From: Corallococcus carmarthensis
GTDB lineage: Bacteria; Myxococcota; Myxococcia; Myxococcales; Myxococcaceae
Direction: 5' to 3'
NCBI RefSeq assembly: GCF_003611695.1
Contig: NZ_RAWE01000033.1
Coordinates: forward strand, 1-62,480
DNA length: 62,480 bases
How positions within the stretch are numbered: position 1 is the stretch's first letter; the number at the start of each line of letters is the position of its first letter. The position numbers and the translations under genes were made by a program. Below are positions 47,801-55,532 of the stretch, one piece after another. The notes beneath the pieces were generated by a model. The model saw only the letters and a list, made by a program, of their open reading frames with translations, ran no database searches and had not been told where the DNA came from.

Positions 47801-48351
47801 AGCTGGACCACGGGCGTGATCCCCGGGCCGACCTCGCGCGCGCCCTGGAGGAGCTGCATGCCGCGCTGGAGAAGAATCCGCAAGACGCGGAGATGTGGCT
47901 CCAGCTGGGCAAGGCGAAGGCGATGGACGCCCGCTGGAAGGCACGGCGCGGGGCGCTCCCGGCAGGGGAGGTGGAGGAGGTGGCGGCGTCCTTCGAGAAG
48001 GCCATCACGCTCTCACCGGACGAACCGGAGTACCGCCTGGAGGCGGGCCTCTTCTACCGTCAGTGGGCGGAGTGGAGGCAGCGCGCGGGCGGTGAAGCCG
48101 GCCCGTGGATCCAGCGGGGCCTGGAGCTCGCCGGCCAGGTCCTGACGGCCCGGCCCGACTGGCCCGTGGCCCAGGCCCTGCGCGCCGGCCTGCGCCTGGA
48201 GTGGGCGGACACCGCCAGCCCCGAGGGCCCGAATCACTGGCGGCGTCTGGCATTGGAGGACCTCACCCAGGCGCTCCAGCGCAATCCGAACCTGGCTCAC
48301 GATTGGGGCGGACTGCTCGCCGCCATGCGGCGTTCCAGCGCGGGCCCTTGA
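44881..48351 (+). CDS. transmembrane Ser/Thr protein kinase with long TPR region
   Basis: A 1156-residue Pkn2/PknB-type kinase. The catalytic domain (~49-320) has the glycine loop GQGGMGRV (57-64), Lys79, HRD (165-167), DFG (189-191) and APEQ, so it should be active. A single membrane span lies at ~335-358 (LLASVSAAALLAVSVALGW). The C-terminal ~790 residues contain TPR-like helices. Short loops with [RK]GEDPR..L recur at least five times between them, an extra repeat signature. A GGAGG precedes the ATG. Myxobacteria use many such kinases for development and predation signalling. Confidence 0.92.
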   Translation: MNRDDEKERSVGVLPGGDDTTTFDGPPVIRAPAPRQASTPAFPVPGWDRYQCVRFLGQGGMGRVFLALDPRLRRHVALKFVRDDDEALTRRFISEARAQARVRHERVCQVHEVGHVDGKVFIAMQYIDGQPLSALVGSLTVEQKALVMREAALGVHEAHRVGLIHRDIKPSNIMVERAEDGTPRPYVMDFGLARDWNESVTATGAVLGTPHYMAPEQARGEVSRLDRRADVYSLGASLYFLLTGQVPIPGANGLEVLNNIPHTEPRPPRLLEPGLPPDLEAVTLKCLEKDRSARYDSARAFAEDLDRFLSGEPVLARTGFGYALRKRLRKHRLLASVSAAALLAVSVALGWGAVARVEAAERERIAQRFTELVEHLEAMVRYSALSRLHDTREDRRALQARMVELEAEIGRAGPRALGPGHYALGRGHLALGDEQKARELLESAWSHGFHEPRAAYALALVTGRRYQQQLLEAQRIRNPELREASTRDAERLYRDPALAWLKQSEGAQVPSVEYVAALVAFYEGRFDEALALLEGARIRLPWFHELPMLRGDLLEARAFKRWNGGDPDGARADFESGRKAYAAAAAAAESEPAVYRSLARLEADAMVMELYGKGDVMPSYHRALDALSRCLTVVPEDATCLVRMARVHHRLAEHRLTRGEDGTEPLTKAIEALQRARAAEPGRSEASLYLARSIWLQARYRIEKGEDPRQLLGESAALFESIPGVDRDRGFYGDYGLVFKSRADFEDQVGVDSQDSRDKAIRAYEAAIALDDRIPEDWINLGSALFTRASLPRNAQADQDLEKALRALEKARALNPQHFVTYFYAGEIHAQRAHRRRNRGEDPRPELDLAVEQYRRGIAINPNIPNLHNGVGGVLMLRADDAWDRGEDPLPVLDEARAAYEQAIVVSPGQGFAYANLGSLLVRRCNYLLARGEDPRPSGREAEAPLRQGLERMPGATWLRGLLGTVHVIQARFELDHGRDPRADLARALEELHAALEKNPQDAEMWLQLGKAKAMDARWKARRGALPAGEVEEVAASFEKAITLSPDEPEYRLEAGLFYRQWAEWRQRAGGEAGPWIQRGLELAGQVLTARPDWPVAQALRAGLRLEWADTASPEGPNHWRRLALEDLTQALQRNPNLAHDWGGLLAAMRRSSAGP

Positions 48352-48352
48352 G

Positions 48353-48377
48353 CCCCGAGGGCTGGCGTCCTTCGGGG
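48353..48377 (+). terminator. hairpin at the kinase 3' end
   Basis: CCCCGAGGG pairs with CCTTCGGGG (9 bp, one G-U) around a 7-nt loop immediately after the kinase stop, between convergent genes. It may terminate both transcripts. Confidence 0.5.
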
Positions 48378-48384
48378 GCCCGGC

Positions 48385-49122
48385 TCAGTACTGGACCGTC
48401 GCGGTGTAGGCGAAGTGGTCGGAGCCGTACTTCTCCAGACGCTCGGCGGGACCGGTGCCGATGCCCACGCTGACGTAGATTTGATCGATGGGCACGCCGC
48501 TGACGCCCGCCGTGTTCAGGTGGTTCATCCCAGGGATGTCCTGCGACAGCGGGCGGTTGAAGTCACCCACCAGCACGACGGGCAGACCCCGGCCGCGCAG
48601 GTCGGCGACCACCTCATGCACCACGGCGTTGTGCGTCCGCCAGCGCTCCTGGCGCTCGGGGTGCTCGCCGTTCCAGGCGCCGGAGATGTAGTGCGTGTTG
48701 ACGAACGCCAGCTTCGCGCCGGTCGCGATGTTCTTCAGCACCACCCAGTTCACGAAGCGAGACGGCGTCACCCCGGCCTCACCGCCGTGCGTGAGCCGGG
48801 AGCCGTCGCCCGTCTTCTCGAACTTGTTCTTGCGCCAGGAGATGGCGATGGAGTTGCGCGCGTCCAGCCGGTCATCTCCGGGCCGGAAGTGGTCGTAGTA
48901 CTCCATCGCTCCCAGCTTGGAATGACCCTCCGCGGTGTCCACCTCCTGCCAGCCGATGATGTCCGCGAGCGGCTTGAGGTTCGCCTGCCCGTGCAACGTG
49001 TTGTGCGTCGCGACCGTGGTCGTCGTGACGGCGAGCGCCGCTGTCTGCTCCGAAGAGGAAGAGGGCAGAAGCCCCAGGGAGAGCAGCAGGCTGAGGACGG
49101 TGGAGGACAGGAGCTTGAGCAT
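48385..49122 (-). CDS. secreted endonuclease/exonuclease/phosphatase-family protein
   Basis: A 245-residue EEP-fold protein with an N-terminal signal (LLSSTVLSLLLSLGLLP). Motifs are present: THNTLHG, GWQEVD (catalytic Glu), NTHYISG, GDFNRP and the terminal SDHF. It could be an extracellular nuclease or phosphodiesterase/sphingomyelinase-type enzyme; the EEP motifs do not separate them. The ATG at 49122 follows GAGGGA, and upstream in-frame codons to 49188 are rejected because they displace the signal peptide. Confidence 0.85.
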   Translation of the reverse strand: MLKLLSSTVLSLLLSLGLLPSSSSEQTAALAVTTTTVATHNTLHGQANLKPLADIIGWQEVDTAEGHSKLGAMEYYDHFRPGDDRLDARNSIAISWRKNKFEKTGDGSRLTHGGEAGVTPSRFVNWVVLKNIATGAKLAFVNTHYISGAWNGEHPERQERWRTHNAVVHEVVADLRGRGLPVVLVGDFNRPLSQDIPGMNHLNTAGVSGVPIDQIYVSVGIGTGPAERLEKYGSDHFAYTATVQY

Positions 49123-49243
49123 GGGTCCCTCGGAAGCGTGCGCCAGGTCATTCCTGGCGCAGCCGAGGGAAGCTAGCAAAAGCCGCATTATTGGAAAATA
49201 TGACGTGGAATGTTTCTGTGCTGAAGGCGTCAGGGGACCGCTG

Positions 49244-50179
49244 CTATCCGAGGATGAAGTCCTTGGGGCGCAGCGGCTCGGGCTGGGGCTCCCCCAGCGC
49301 TTCCAGCAGGTTGATCTCCGCCGTGCGGGTCATCGCGAGCAGGGGCAGGTCGTTGGGTGCGTTCCCGAAGGGCTCCTCCAGCTCTTCGCTCAGAACGTCC
49401 AGGCCGAAGAAGGTGTAGGCAATCATTGCCGACAGCACGGGCGTGAACCAACCCATGGACTCGGCGAGCCCGAACGGCAGCAGCAGGCAGAAGAGGTAGG
49501 CGGTGCGGTGCAGGAGCACCGTGTAGGCAAAGGGCAGGGGCGTGAGCCGGATGCGCTCGCACGCGGTGAACACGCTCATCATGGCGTGCACCCGTTCGTT
49601 CAAGGCACCCCAGGTGATGTCGGTGAGCCGGCCCTCCCGGAGCAGACTGGCCAGCTCCAGCTGGTGCTCACGCAGGATGGCATTCGGGCGGTTGCCGCTG
49701 CCCAGGACGCGCGAGCGTTCAGGGTCCATGAGGTAGCGGCCAATGTCCTCCCCGGCGTCGAGTCCCCGCAGGTGCGCGGCGAGTGCGTAGGGGAAGGCGA
49801 TGGTGCGGTGCACCAGCCGCCGCGCCGCCTGCCGCCCCGCGACGGGCAGTTCGGCGCGCCCGTCGTCCAGCAGCGCGATGGCCGCGTGGGTGAAGGCGCG
49901 CACCTCGATGATGAGCGCGCCCCACTGCTTCCGGCCCTCCCACCACCGGTCGTAGCAGGCGTTGTTTCGGAATCCGAGAAAGATGGAGAGCGCGATGCCG
50001 AGCAGCGACAGGGGCGCGGGCGACGTGACGGGGAGCCGCAGGTAGCCCTGTTTGAGCGTCAGGACGACGAGCGATGCGAGCGCCGCGACCCCCAGCACGT
50101 GAGGCAGGACGCGCGGCAGGATGGTGCCGCGCACGACGAAGAGGAGCCGGAGGAAGCCAGGGCGGGGACGGACAATCAC
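49244..50179 (-). CDS. bestrophin-like (UPF0187/YneE family) membrane protein
   Basis: A 311-residue membrane protein of the bestrophin family, bacterial members of which form pentameric ion channels. It shows FLGFRNNACYDRWWEGRKQWG, the characteristic family signature, and hydrophobic spans near the N-terminus and around residues 215-265. GTG at 50179 (VIVRPRPG) is the probable start; no ATG exists nearby and the SD is weak. It stands alone. Confidence 0.88.
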   Translation of the reverse strand: MIVRPRPGFLRLLFVVRGTILPRVLPHVLGVAALASLVVLTLKQGYLRLPVTSPAPLSLLGIALSIFLGFRNNACYDRWWEGRKQWGALIIEVRAFTHAAIALLDDGRAELPVAGRQAARRLVHRTIAFPYALAAHLRGLDAGEDIGRYLMDPERSRVLGSGNRPNAILREHQLELASLLREGRLTDITWGALNERVHAMMSVFTACERIRLTPLPFAYTVLLHRTAYLFCLLLPFGLAESMGWFTPVLSAMIAYTFFGLDVLSEELEEPFGNAPNDLPLLAMTRTAEINLLEALGEPQPEPLRPKDFILG

Positions 50180-50347
50180 GAGCGCAGTCTCGTGCCCCAA
50201 ATTCTCAGATGTCGCAAGTGCGGTGCGGTGCGTTTCCAGACCTGGGAGACGTGAATAATTTCGCCGGAGGTGCGTGGAGACGAAGGCGCGGCGGCAACGT
50301 TCACCGTTCCGACCGCACTGAACCCGCTTCCCACACCAGGACTCACC

Positions 50348-51019
50348 ATGAACCGCATCGTCCGTGCCGTGCTCGTCTCGTCCCTGTTCGCCTCGTCCGC
50401 CAGCTTCGCGCAGGACGCGGAGATCAACATGCAGGTGGATGTCGATGATCAGGACATGCCCTCCGCGCGCATCAAGATGAAGACGACGACGAACGTGGAC
50501 GGCGAGGAGACCACCACCGTGAAGGTGCGCGGCGGCGGCGCGCGGATGGACGTCCGCGTGACGGGTGGGACGATGGAGACGGAGCACCGGACGGAGACCC
50601 ACGAGACCCGGATGGAGCCCCGCATGGAGCGCCGGCCGGAGCACCGGCCGGAGGCGCCGGTGGCCGCCGAGCCCGCGTACCGCGACTGTGGCACGCGTGC
50701 GGACGAGGGCTGCACGATGCGGCGGGATGGACAGTTCCCGATGGACGCCACCACCTGGAGCGGCTTCTACCAGTCGCTCAAGAGCGAGCGGAACGAGATC
50801 GTCCGCCAGGAGAAGGCGGAGAAGATGCTCACGCGGGTCTACCTGACCGCGGCGCAGTTCGGCATGGTGCTGGACCTGTTCAACAATGAGATCACCCGCC
50901 TGGAGGTGGCGAAGGTCGCCGCGCCGCACGTGGTGAACCCGCAGCACGCGCTGGGCTTCTCCTCCAAGTGGCGCAACTCCATCAGCGGCAGCGAGTACAC
51001 GGACATCATCACCCAGTAG
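50348..51019 (+). CDS. secreted DUF4476-domain protein
   Basis: A 223-residue exported protein (signal MNRIVRAVLVSSLFASSASFA). A charged, Arg/Glu/Thr-rich middle (~80-125) leads to a C-terminal DUF4476 domain (FYQSLKSERNEIVRQEKAEK; YLTAAQFGMVLDLF; NPQHALGFSSKW), a helical domain of unknown function common in Bacteroidetes and myxobacteria. The ATG at 50348 is used; upstream in-frame start at 50270 would hide the signal. Confidence 0.85.
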   Translation: MNRIVRAVLVSSLFASSASFAQDAEINMQVDVDDQDMPSARIKMKTTTNVDGEETTTVKVRGGGARMDVRVTGGTMETEHRTETHETRMEPRMERRPEHRPEAPVAAEPAYRDCGTRADEGCTMRRDGQFPMDATTWSGFYQSLKSERNEIVRQEKAEKMLTRVYLTAAQFGMVLDLFNNEITRLEVAKVAAPHVVNPQHALGFSSKWRNSISGSEYTDIITQ

Positions 51020-51083
51020 TCCGAGCGGCCGCGCTCGTGTCGGGTGCATCGCCGCCCTAGACTGCCTCCTTCCTGGAGGCTGA

Positions 51084-52214
51084 ATGCACCCGAAGAGACT
51101 TCACCGGTTCCCCGCGTCCACGCTGCTGTCGCTGGCCGCGGGGTTCGCGCTGGTGTGCGCCGCGGGCTGTTCGAGCGATGACGGCGTGGACGTCCCCAAC
51201 CCGCTGACCAACCCCAAGGACGGGCCTCCCGCCGGCAATCCGAACGCGGAGGCCACGTGCAGCGTGCCCGCCGAGGCGGGACTCGCGGACGTCTCCCGGC
51301 CCACCAGCGTCGTCGGGATGGGAACGCCGGCCAGCTGTAACGCGGACGCCTTCGTCAACGCCGTGGCGAAGGGTGGGGTCATCACCTTCGACTGCGGCCC
51401 GGAGCCCGTCGTCATCACGCTGGACCGGACGGCGAAGGTCTTCAACGACAAGGGCCCGGAGATCGTCATCGACGGCAAGGGACTGGTGACGCTCAGCGGG
51501 GCGGGCAAGCACCGCATCCTGTACATGAACACCTGCGACCAGGCCCAGGTGTGGACGACCTCCCACTGCCAGGACCAGGACCACCCCCGGCTCACGCTCC
51601 AGAACCTCACCTTCGTGGACGCCAGCTCCAAGAGCGAGAAGGAGTACGACGGAGGCGGGGCGGTCTGGGTGCGAGGCGGGCGGGTGAAGGTCATCAACTC
51701 CCGCTTCTTCAACAATGCGTGCGCGGACACCGGGCCCGACGTCGGGGGCGGCGCGCTGCGCGTGTTCGACCAGTACGACGACCAGCCCGTCTACGTGGTG
51801 AACACGACCTTCGGCGGCAAGGAAGGCTATGGCGGTGTCTGCTCCAACGGCGGCGGCATCAGCAGCATCGGGGTGTCGTGGACCGTCATCAACAGCCTCT
51901 TCTCCCACAACCGGGCCATCGGCAACGGGGCCAATCCCGCCAGTCCGGGCACGCCGGGTGGAGGCAGCGGCGGGGCCATCTACAACGATGGCAACACGAT
52001 GACGCTGTCGCTCTGCGGCACGCGGATCGAGCAGAACGAGGTCAACGCCCACGGCAGCGCCATCTTCTTCGTGAGCAATGACCACTCAGGTGACATCCGC
52101 ATCGACCGCTCGGTCATCCAGAACAACAAGGGCGGCTCCTGGTACGAGACGTATCCCCAGATCTCGAACCACGCGGACACGCCCATCCGCGTCACCAACT
52201 CCACGATTGAGTGA
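51084..52214 (+). CDS. beta-helix (pectate-lyase-like) lipoprotein
   Basis: A 376-residue lipoprotein (lipobox CAAGC near residue 29) followed by a Pro/Gly/Asn linker. The body has regularly spaced Asn/Gly-rich turns (GGGAVWVRGGRVKVINSRFFNN; GGISSIGVSWTVINSLFSHN; GSGGAIYNDGNTMTLS) typical of right-handed parallel beta-helices. No catalytic residues of a known polysaccharide lyase are visible. A GGAGG precedes the ATG. Confidence 0.8.
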   Translation: MHPKRLHRFPASTLLSLAAGFALVCAAGCSSDDGVDVPNPLTNPKDGPPAGNPNAEATCSVPAEAGLADVSRPTSVVGMGTPASCNADAFVNAVAKGGVITFDCGPEPVVITLDRTAKVFNDKGPEIVIDGKGLVTLSGAGKHRILYMNTCDQAQVWTTSHCQDQDHPRLTLQNLTFVDASSKSEKEYDGGGAVWVRGGRVKVINSRFFNNACADTGPDVGGGALRVFDQYDDQPVYVVNTTFGGKEGYGGVCSNGGGISSIGVSWTVINSLFSHNRAIGNGANPASPGTPGGGSGGAIYNDGNTMTLSLCGTRIEQNEVNAHGSAIFFVSNDHSGDIRIDRSVIQNNKGGSWYETYPQISNHADTPIRVTNSTIE

Positions 52215-52288
52215 CGGGCGGCCCTGGTGGTTGGCCAATGCGTTTCAGTATGCTCCGTCCCGGTCTTGTGCGGATGGCCGGGGGGCTC

Positions 52289-52569
52289 ATGCCGAACCAA
52301 CGTGAGTGGGTGTTTGGAGCGCATCGGGCGCACTTCGAGGAGCCCGATGTCTTGTGGGTCCACTTCAAGGGCGCCACGGGCCTGGAGGATGCGAAGCGCC
52401 TGCTCTCCATCGTGCAGGAGCGCGCTTGCAGATGGCGAGCGCCAAGGCCGTCGCGTTCGCGATCTACCTCACGGGGAGATTGAAGGGAGACGTCGAGTTC
52501 GTCACGAGCAGGCAGGCCGCGCGCGAGCTCCTCGAACGCAAGCGCGCGAAGGCGGCAGTGGCCCGCTGA
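52289..52569 (+). pseudogene. broken SpoIIAA/STAS-like gene with internal deletion and frameshift
   Basis: Two fragments in different frames. The first (from ATG 52289: MPNQREWVFGAHRAHFEEPD, LWVHFKGATGLEDAKRLL) resembles the start of small STAS-like proteins common in myxobacteria. The second (to TGA 52567-52569: KAVAFAIYLTGRLKGDVEFV..) resembles their C-terminus. They meet around 52415-52435, where roughly 45-50 residues of the usual middle are missing and the frame shifts. It lies just after the beta-helix gene. Confidence 0.55.
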
Positions 52570-52615
52570 ACCCGGTGCTCTTCGTAGCGCCGAGCGCTCT
52601 GTTACATTTGAAGCC

Positions 52616-53752
52616 ATGCGCGCATGGCTGTGTTTCGTGATGCTGTTCTGCGCCCTCGGCACTCCGGCCCTGGGCGTCACGGTGGAGTCTGTTCCGAGGC
52701 CCGCCGGGGGCTCCTGGACGGTGGACCTCACGCGGGCCCACGTCCTCACGCCAGCGGTCCGGGCGGAGGTCGACCAGCTGGCTCATTCGCTGAACGACCG
52801 CGGGCTGGGCCAGCTCATGGTGGTGATGGTGGACACCACGTCGTCCAGGCCATCACGTGAGTTCGCGCTGGCGCTCTTCAACCGCTGGGGCATCGGCCAT
52901 GCCGGGCGGGACGACGGCGCGCTGCTCTTCATCGCGTATTCCGACCGCAAGGTGGAGATCCTCCTCGGAGACGGGATCGATGAGCCCGCCGACAAGCAGG
53001 CCAGCGACGCGGTGATGGCGGAGCGCATCGTGCCCGCCTTCAAGCGGCGCGACCCGAACGGGGCCGTGCGCGAGGGCGCGCAAGGCCTGAAGGAGCTCAT
53101 CGAGAACTCGCGGCTCAACAATCCCGGTGCCGCCGACCCGAGCACCGCCAGCGACCTGGAAGGCCAGGCCCCGGTGTCGCAAGGAGCCGTGACCATCGTG
53201 CAGTCCTCCGTGAGCCCGCCGGACGAGTCCTCGTCGCAGCCGGACATCGGCTACTTCGCGGGCGGCGCGGGCGTCCTCGGCGCGGTAGGGCTGGCTGGCC
53301 GTGCCTGGCTCCGCCGTCGTCCGCGCAAGTGCCGGGCGTGCGGCACCCCGCGGGCACGGCTCGACGAGGCGCGGGACGATGCCCACCTGGACCCGGGCCA
53401 GCGGAAGGAGGAGTCGCTGGGCTCGGTGGACTACGACGTCTGGTGGTGTGAGTCGTGCGAGGACGGGACCGTCGAGCGCTATGGCCGGTTCTTCTCCGGC
53501 TTCGCGCGCTGCAAGCGGTGCCGCTACGTGACGGCGAAGGAGACCTCGCGGACGCTGCGAAGCGCGACGTACGACCATGGTGGCGAAGTGGAAGTGACGG
53601 CGCGCTGTACGCACTGCGACCACGTCACCACCTCGCGCCACAGCACGCCGCGACGCACCCGGCCCTCGTCGTCGAGCTCCTCCAGTTCCTCCCGCTCATC
53701 GTCGTCCGGAGGCGGGCGCTCTTCGGGAGGCGGCTCCAGCGGAAGCTGGTAG
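52616..53752 (+). CDS. TPM-domain membrane protein with zinc ribbons and Ser/Gly-rich tail
   Basis: A 378-residue protein. A signal peptide (LCFVMLFCALGTPALG) precedes a TPM domain at ~40-165 (LNDRGLGQLMVVMV; WGIGHAGRDDGALLFIA; LGDGIDEPA), then a membrane span at ~205-225. The cytosolic part has three CxxC pairs (CRACG, CESCED, CKRCR, CTHCD), i.e. zinc-ribbon-like, and the protein ends with a Ser/Gly run. TPM proteins are linked to membrane-protein quality control and photosystem repair in plants; bacterial function is uncertain. Confidence 0.85.
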   Translation: MRAWLCFVMLFCALGTPALGVTVESVPRPAGGSWTVDLTRAHVLTPAVRAEVDQLAHSLNDRGLGQLMVVMVDTTSSRPSREFALALFNRWGIGHAGRDDGALLFIAYSDRKVEILLGDGIDEPADKQASDAVMAERIVPAFKRRDPNGAVREGAQGLKELIENSRLNNPGAADPSTASDLEGQAPVSQGAVTIVQSSVSPPDESSSQPDIGYFAGGAGVLGAVGLAGRAWLRRRPRKCRACGTPRARLDEARDDAHLDPGQRKEESLGSVDYDVWWCESCEDGTVERYGRFFSGFARCKRCRYVTAKETSRTLRSATYDHGGEVEVTARCTHCDHVTTSRHSTPRRTRPSSSSSSSSSRSSSSGGGRSSGGGSSGSW

Positions 53753-53765
53753 CGGCGAGGGGCGT

Positions 53766-54524
53766 TCAGGAACGCGTTGGCGCCCAGAGGGCGCTGTGGG
53801 CTTCCGGCGCGTCCGGGGACGCCTCCGCCGTGTAGAAGTAGGCCGCGACCGTGGCCCGGCCCCGTCCCTCGGGACACGCCAGCGCGGCGGGGTGGCCGTG
53901 CCAGTGGGTGTCGCCATGGGCCATCACGACCAGCCGGTCGAGGACCGGCGCGATGCGGGCCTCGCACCGGGAGAGGTCGGCGTTCCACAACTCCAGGTCT
54001 CCGCCCCAGGAGGGCTCCCAGCCCGGGTTCAGGTAATACAGCACGGTGAGCCGCCGCGAGAGGGCACGGGTGCGATCGCGGTTGAAGTCCGCGTGCAGCG
54101 CCAGATGGCCCCCGCGCAGCGTGAGGTGCAGCCCGGCGCCCCGGAAATGCGGATCCGCGATGAGCCCCTTGATGCCGGTGAGGGTCTCCAGGAAGTCCAG
54201 GAACGACATGCCCGATAACTCCGCGAGCAGGTGCCGGAGGGCCCCGTGCACCCCGTCGAAGGCCTTGCGTTGGAGCTGTCCCAGACGCGCCGCCTGCTCC
54301 GGGTGATCCCTCCGCAACCAGGGGGCCCCGGTCGCGCCCGGAAAGACGCCGGCCAGTTCCGTCGCCAGCCGTTCGCCCAGGAAGCCATCGATGACGGCGT
54401 GGGGATGGGGCCGCGCGGCGCCGTAGGTGTCGCGATGCGCCAGCCCGAGCGAGCGGAGCGCCGTCCGGCTGAGGAAGAAGCTCGGCCCCAGCAAGGGGCC
54501 TTCTTCGAAGGTTGCGACGCTCAC
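53766..54524 (-). CDS. 2-oxoglutarate/Fe(II)-dependent oxygenase (prolyl hydroxylase-like)
   Basis: A 252-residue cupin-fold oxygenase. The iron ligands His144 and Asp146 (LALHADFNRD) and distal His209 (THWHGHP), plus the 2OG-binding Arg near 223 (GRATVAAYF), are present. YYLNPGWEPSWGGDLELW is typical of the prolyl-4-hydroxylase/PHD-like group. I prefer the GTG at 54524, which has GAGG 6-8 nt upstream; an in-frame ATG at 54566 would add 14 residues. Substrate unknown. It may be co-transcribed with the small gene ending at 54595. Confidence 0.85.
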   Translation of the reverse strand: MSVATFEEGPLLGPSFFLSRTALRSLGLAHRDTYGAARPHPHAVIDGFLGERLATELAGVFPGATGAPWLRRDHPEQAARLGQLQRKAFDGVHGALRHLLAELSGMSFLDFLETLTGIKGLIADPHFRGAGLHLTLRGGHLALHADFNRDRTRALSRRLTVLYYLNPGWEPSWGGDLELWNADLSRCEARIAPVLDRLVVMAHGDTHWHGHPAALACPEGRGRATVAAYFYTAEASPDAPEAHSALWAPTRS

Positions 54525-54594
54525 GGGACCTCGTCTGCTCGGGTTGCCGACGTTCGATGATGGCATGCGCGCGGAAGGCCCGTCTCCTCCGGTC

Positions 54595-54963
54595 TCACCC
54601 GGGGGCGCCGCCTTCGGTCTCCAGGAGGGCCGCGAGGAACAACGCATACGTCAGCTCGGCGACGGGCCGTCGCTCCCGCCGGGCCTGGAGGCGCAGCGCC
54701 TTGGGCAGGGAGCAGGGCTTGCCCCGTTCACCGTCGCGCAGCTGGACATAGCCTCGCGGGGAGTAGCCCAGCACCTGCCAGCCCATTCCACACAGCGCCC
54801 GGCTGAGGTCGTCGGTGAGCTGGTGGTGGATGGCGCGCGCGATGGGGACGGGGCGGAAACGCTCGCTCGACCAGCCTTCCGTGTCCTCGCGCCAGCCACG
54901 CGCGCGCAGGTAGTTCACCTTGCGCGCAAGCGACAGTCCGCCGACGTGGCGCTCGAGCTTCAT
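54595..54963 (-). CDS. hypothetical protein
   Basis: A 122-residue basic soluble protein (ARKVNYLRARGWREDTEGW; HHQLTDDLSRALC). AGGAGG lies 4-5 nt before the ATG. It ends 28-70 nt before the oxygenase start, so the two are probably one transcript. The family is not recognised. Confidence 0.6.
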   Translation of the reverse strand: MKLERHVGGLSLARKVNYLRARGWREDTEGWSSERFRPVPIARAIHHQLTDDLSRALCGMGWQVLGYSPRGYVQLRDGERGKPCSLPKALRLQARRERRPVAELTYALFLAALLETEGGAPG

Positions 54964-55115
54964 GGGCCTCCTCGGGACCGGGCGCCGGGCATCCGCGGGC
55001 CGGGAGTCCCTTTCCTCGCACTGCCAGCTTCCTCACACAAGGCACCGTCCCCCATCCGATGGGTAGGGCAGGTCCAATCCGTTACATGGAGCCCCCACCT
55101 CAAAGGAGATGCCCG

Positions 55116-55469
55116 ATGGCCACCGCCACCCGATTCGCGTTCACCCAGCCCAGCTCGCCTGGGGTTGAATTCATCATTGAGCTGACGGATGAGGCGACGA
55201 TTGCCCATGCGCGGCGAATCCTCTCTGGAGCCGAGAAGAACGAGGTTCACGTCCACGGGCGCATCATCAAGCGGTCCGTCCCCTACAATCCGAAATTCTC
55301 GTTCCACATCGACCCCCAGACCATCCGGTTCTTCCAGATGGCCATCGAGGTATGCGACGCCAACATGGTCTACGTCGAGGACCATCTGGACGAAGCAGGC
55401 GGCGCGTTCCTGCCCGGCAATCACTGGTGCCCGTGGGACTCGAGGCTGACGCGTGAACTGAAGGAGTAA
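55116..55469 (+). CDS. BP74-like protein
   Basis: A 117-residue protein matching the BP74 N-terminal domain known from Dictyostelium calmodulin-binding proteins and their bacterial relatives: FIIELTDEATIAHARRILSG, VHVHGRIIKRSVPYNP, SFHIDPQTIRFFQMAIEVCD and GGAFLPGNHWCPW. AAAGGAG precedes the ATG at 55116; the earlier start at 55059 lacks support. Function in bacteria is unknown, and no signal peptide is visible. Presence in both a slime mould and a myxobacterium suggests ancient or transferred ancestry. Confidence 0.82.
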   Translation: MATATRFAFTQPSSPGVEFIIELTDEATIAHARRILSGAEKNEVHVHGRIIKRSVPYNPKFSFHIDPQTIRFFQMAIEVCDANMVYVEDHLDEAGGAFLPGNHWCPWDSRLTRELKE

Positions 55470-55532
55470 GCGGCGCGCCGCGGCTTCAGCTTCTGCTAAG
55501 TCGGGACGAAACGCCCCGGAGGTCTGAAGACC

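Noticed and set aside
55472-55483. 12-bp palindrome GCGGCGCGCCGC after the BP74-like gene
   Set aside because: No loop and expected by chance in such GC-rich DNA.
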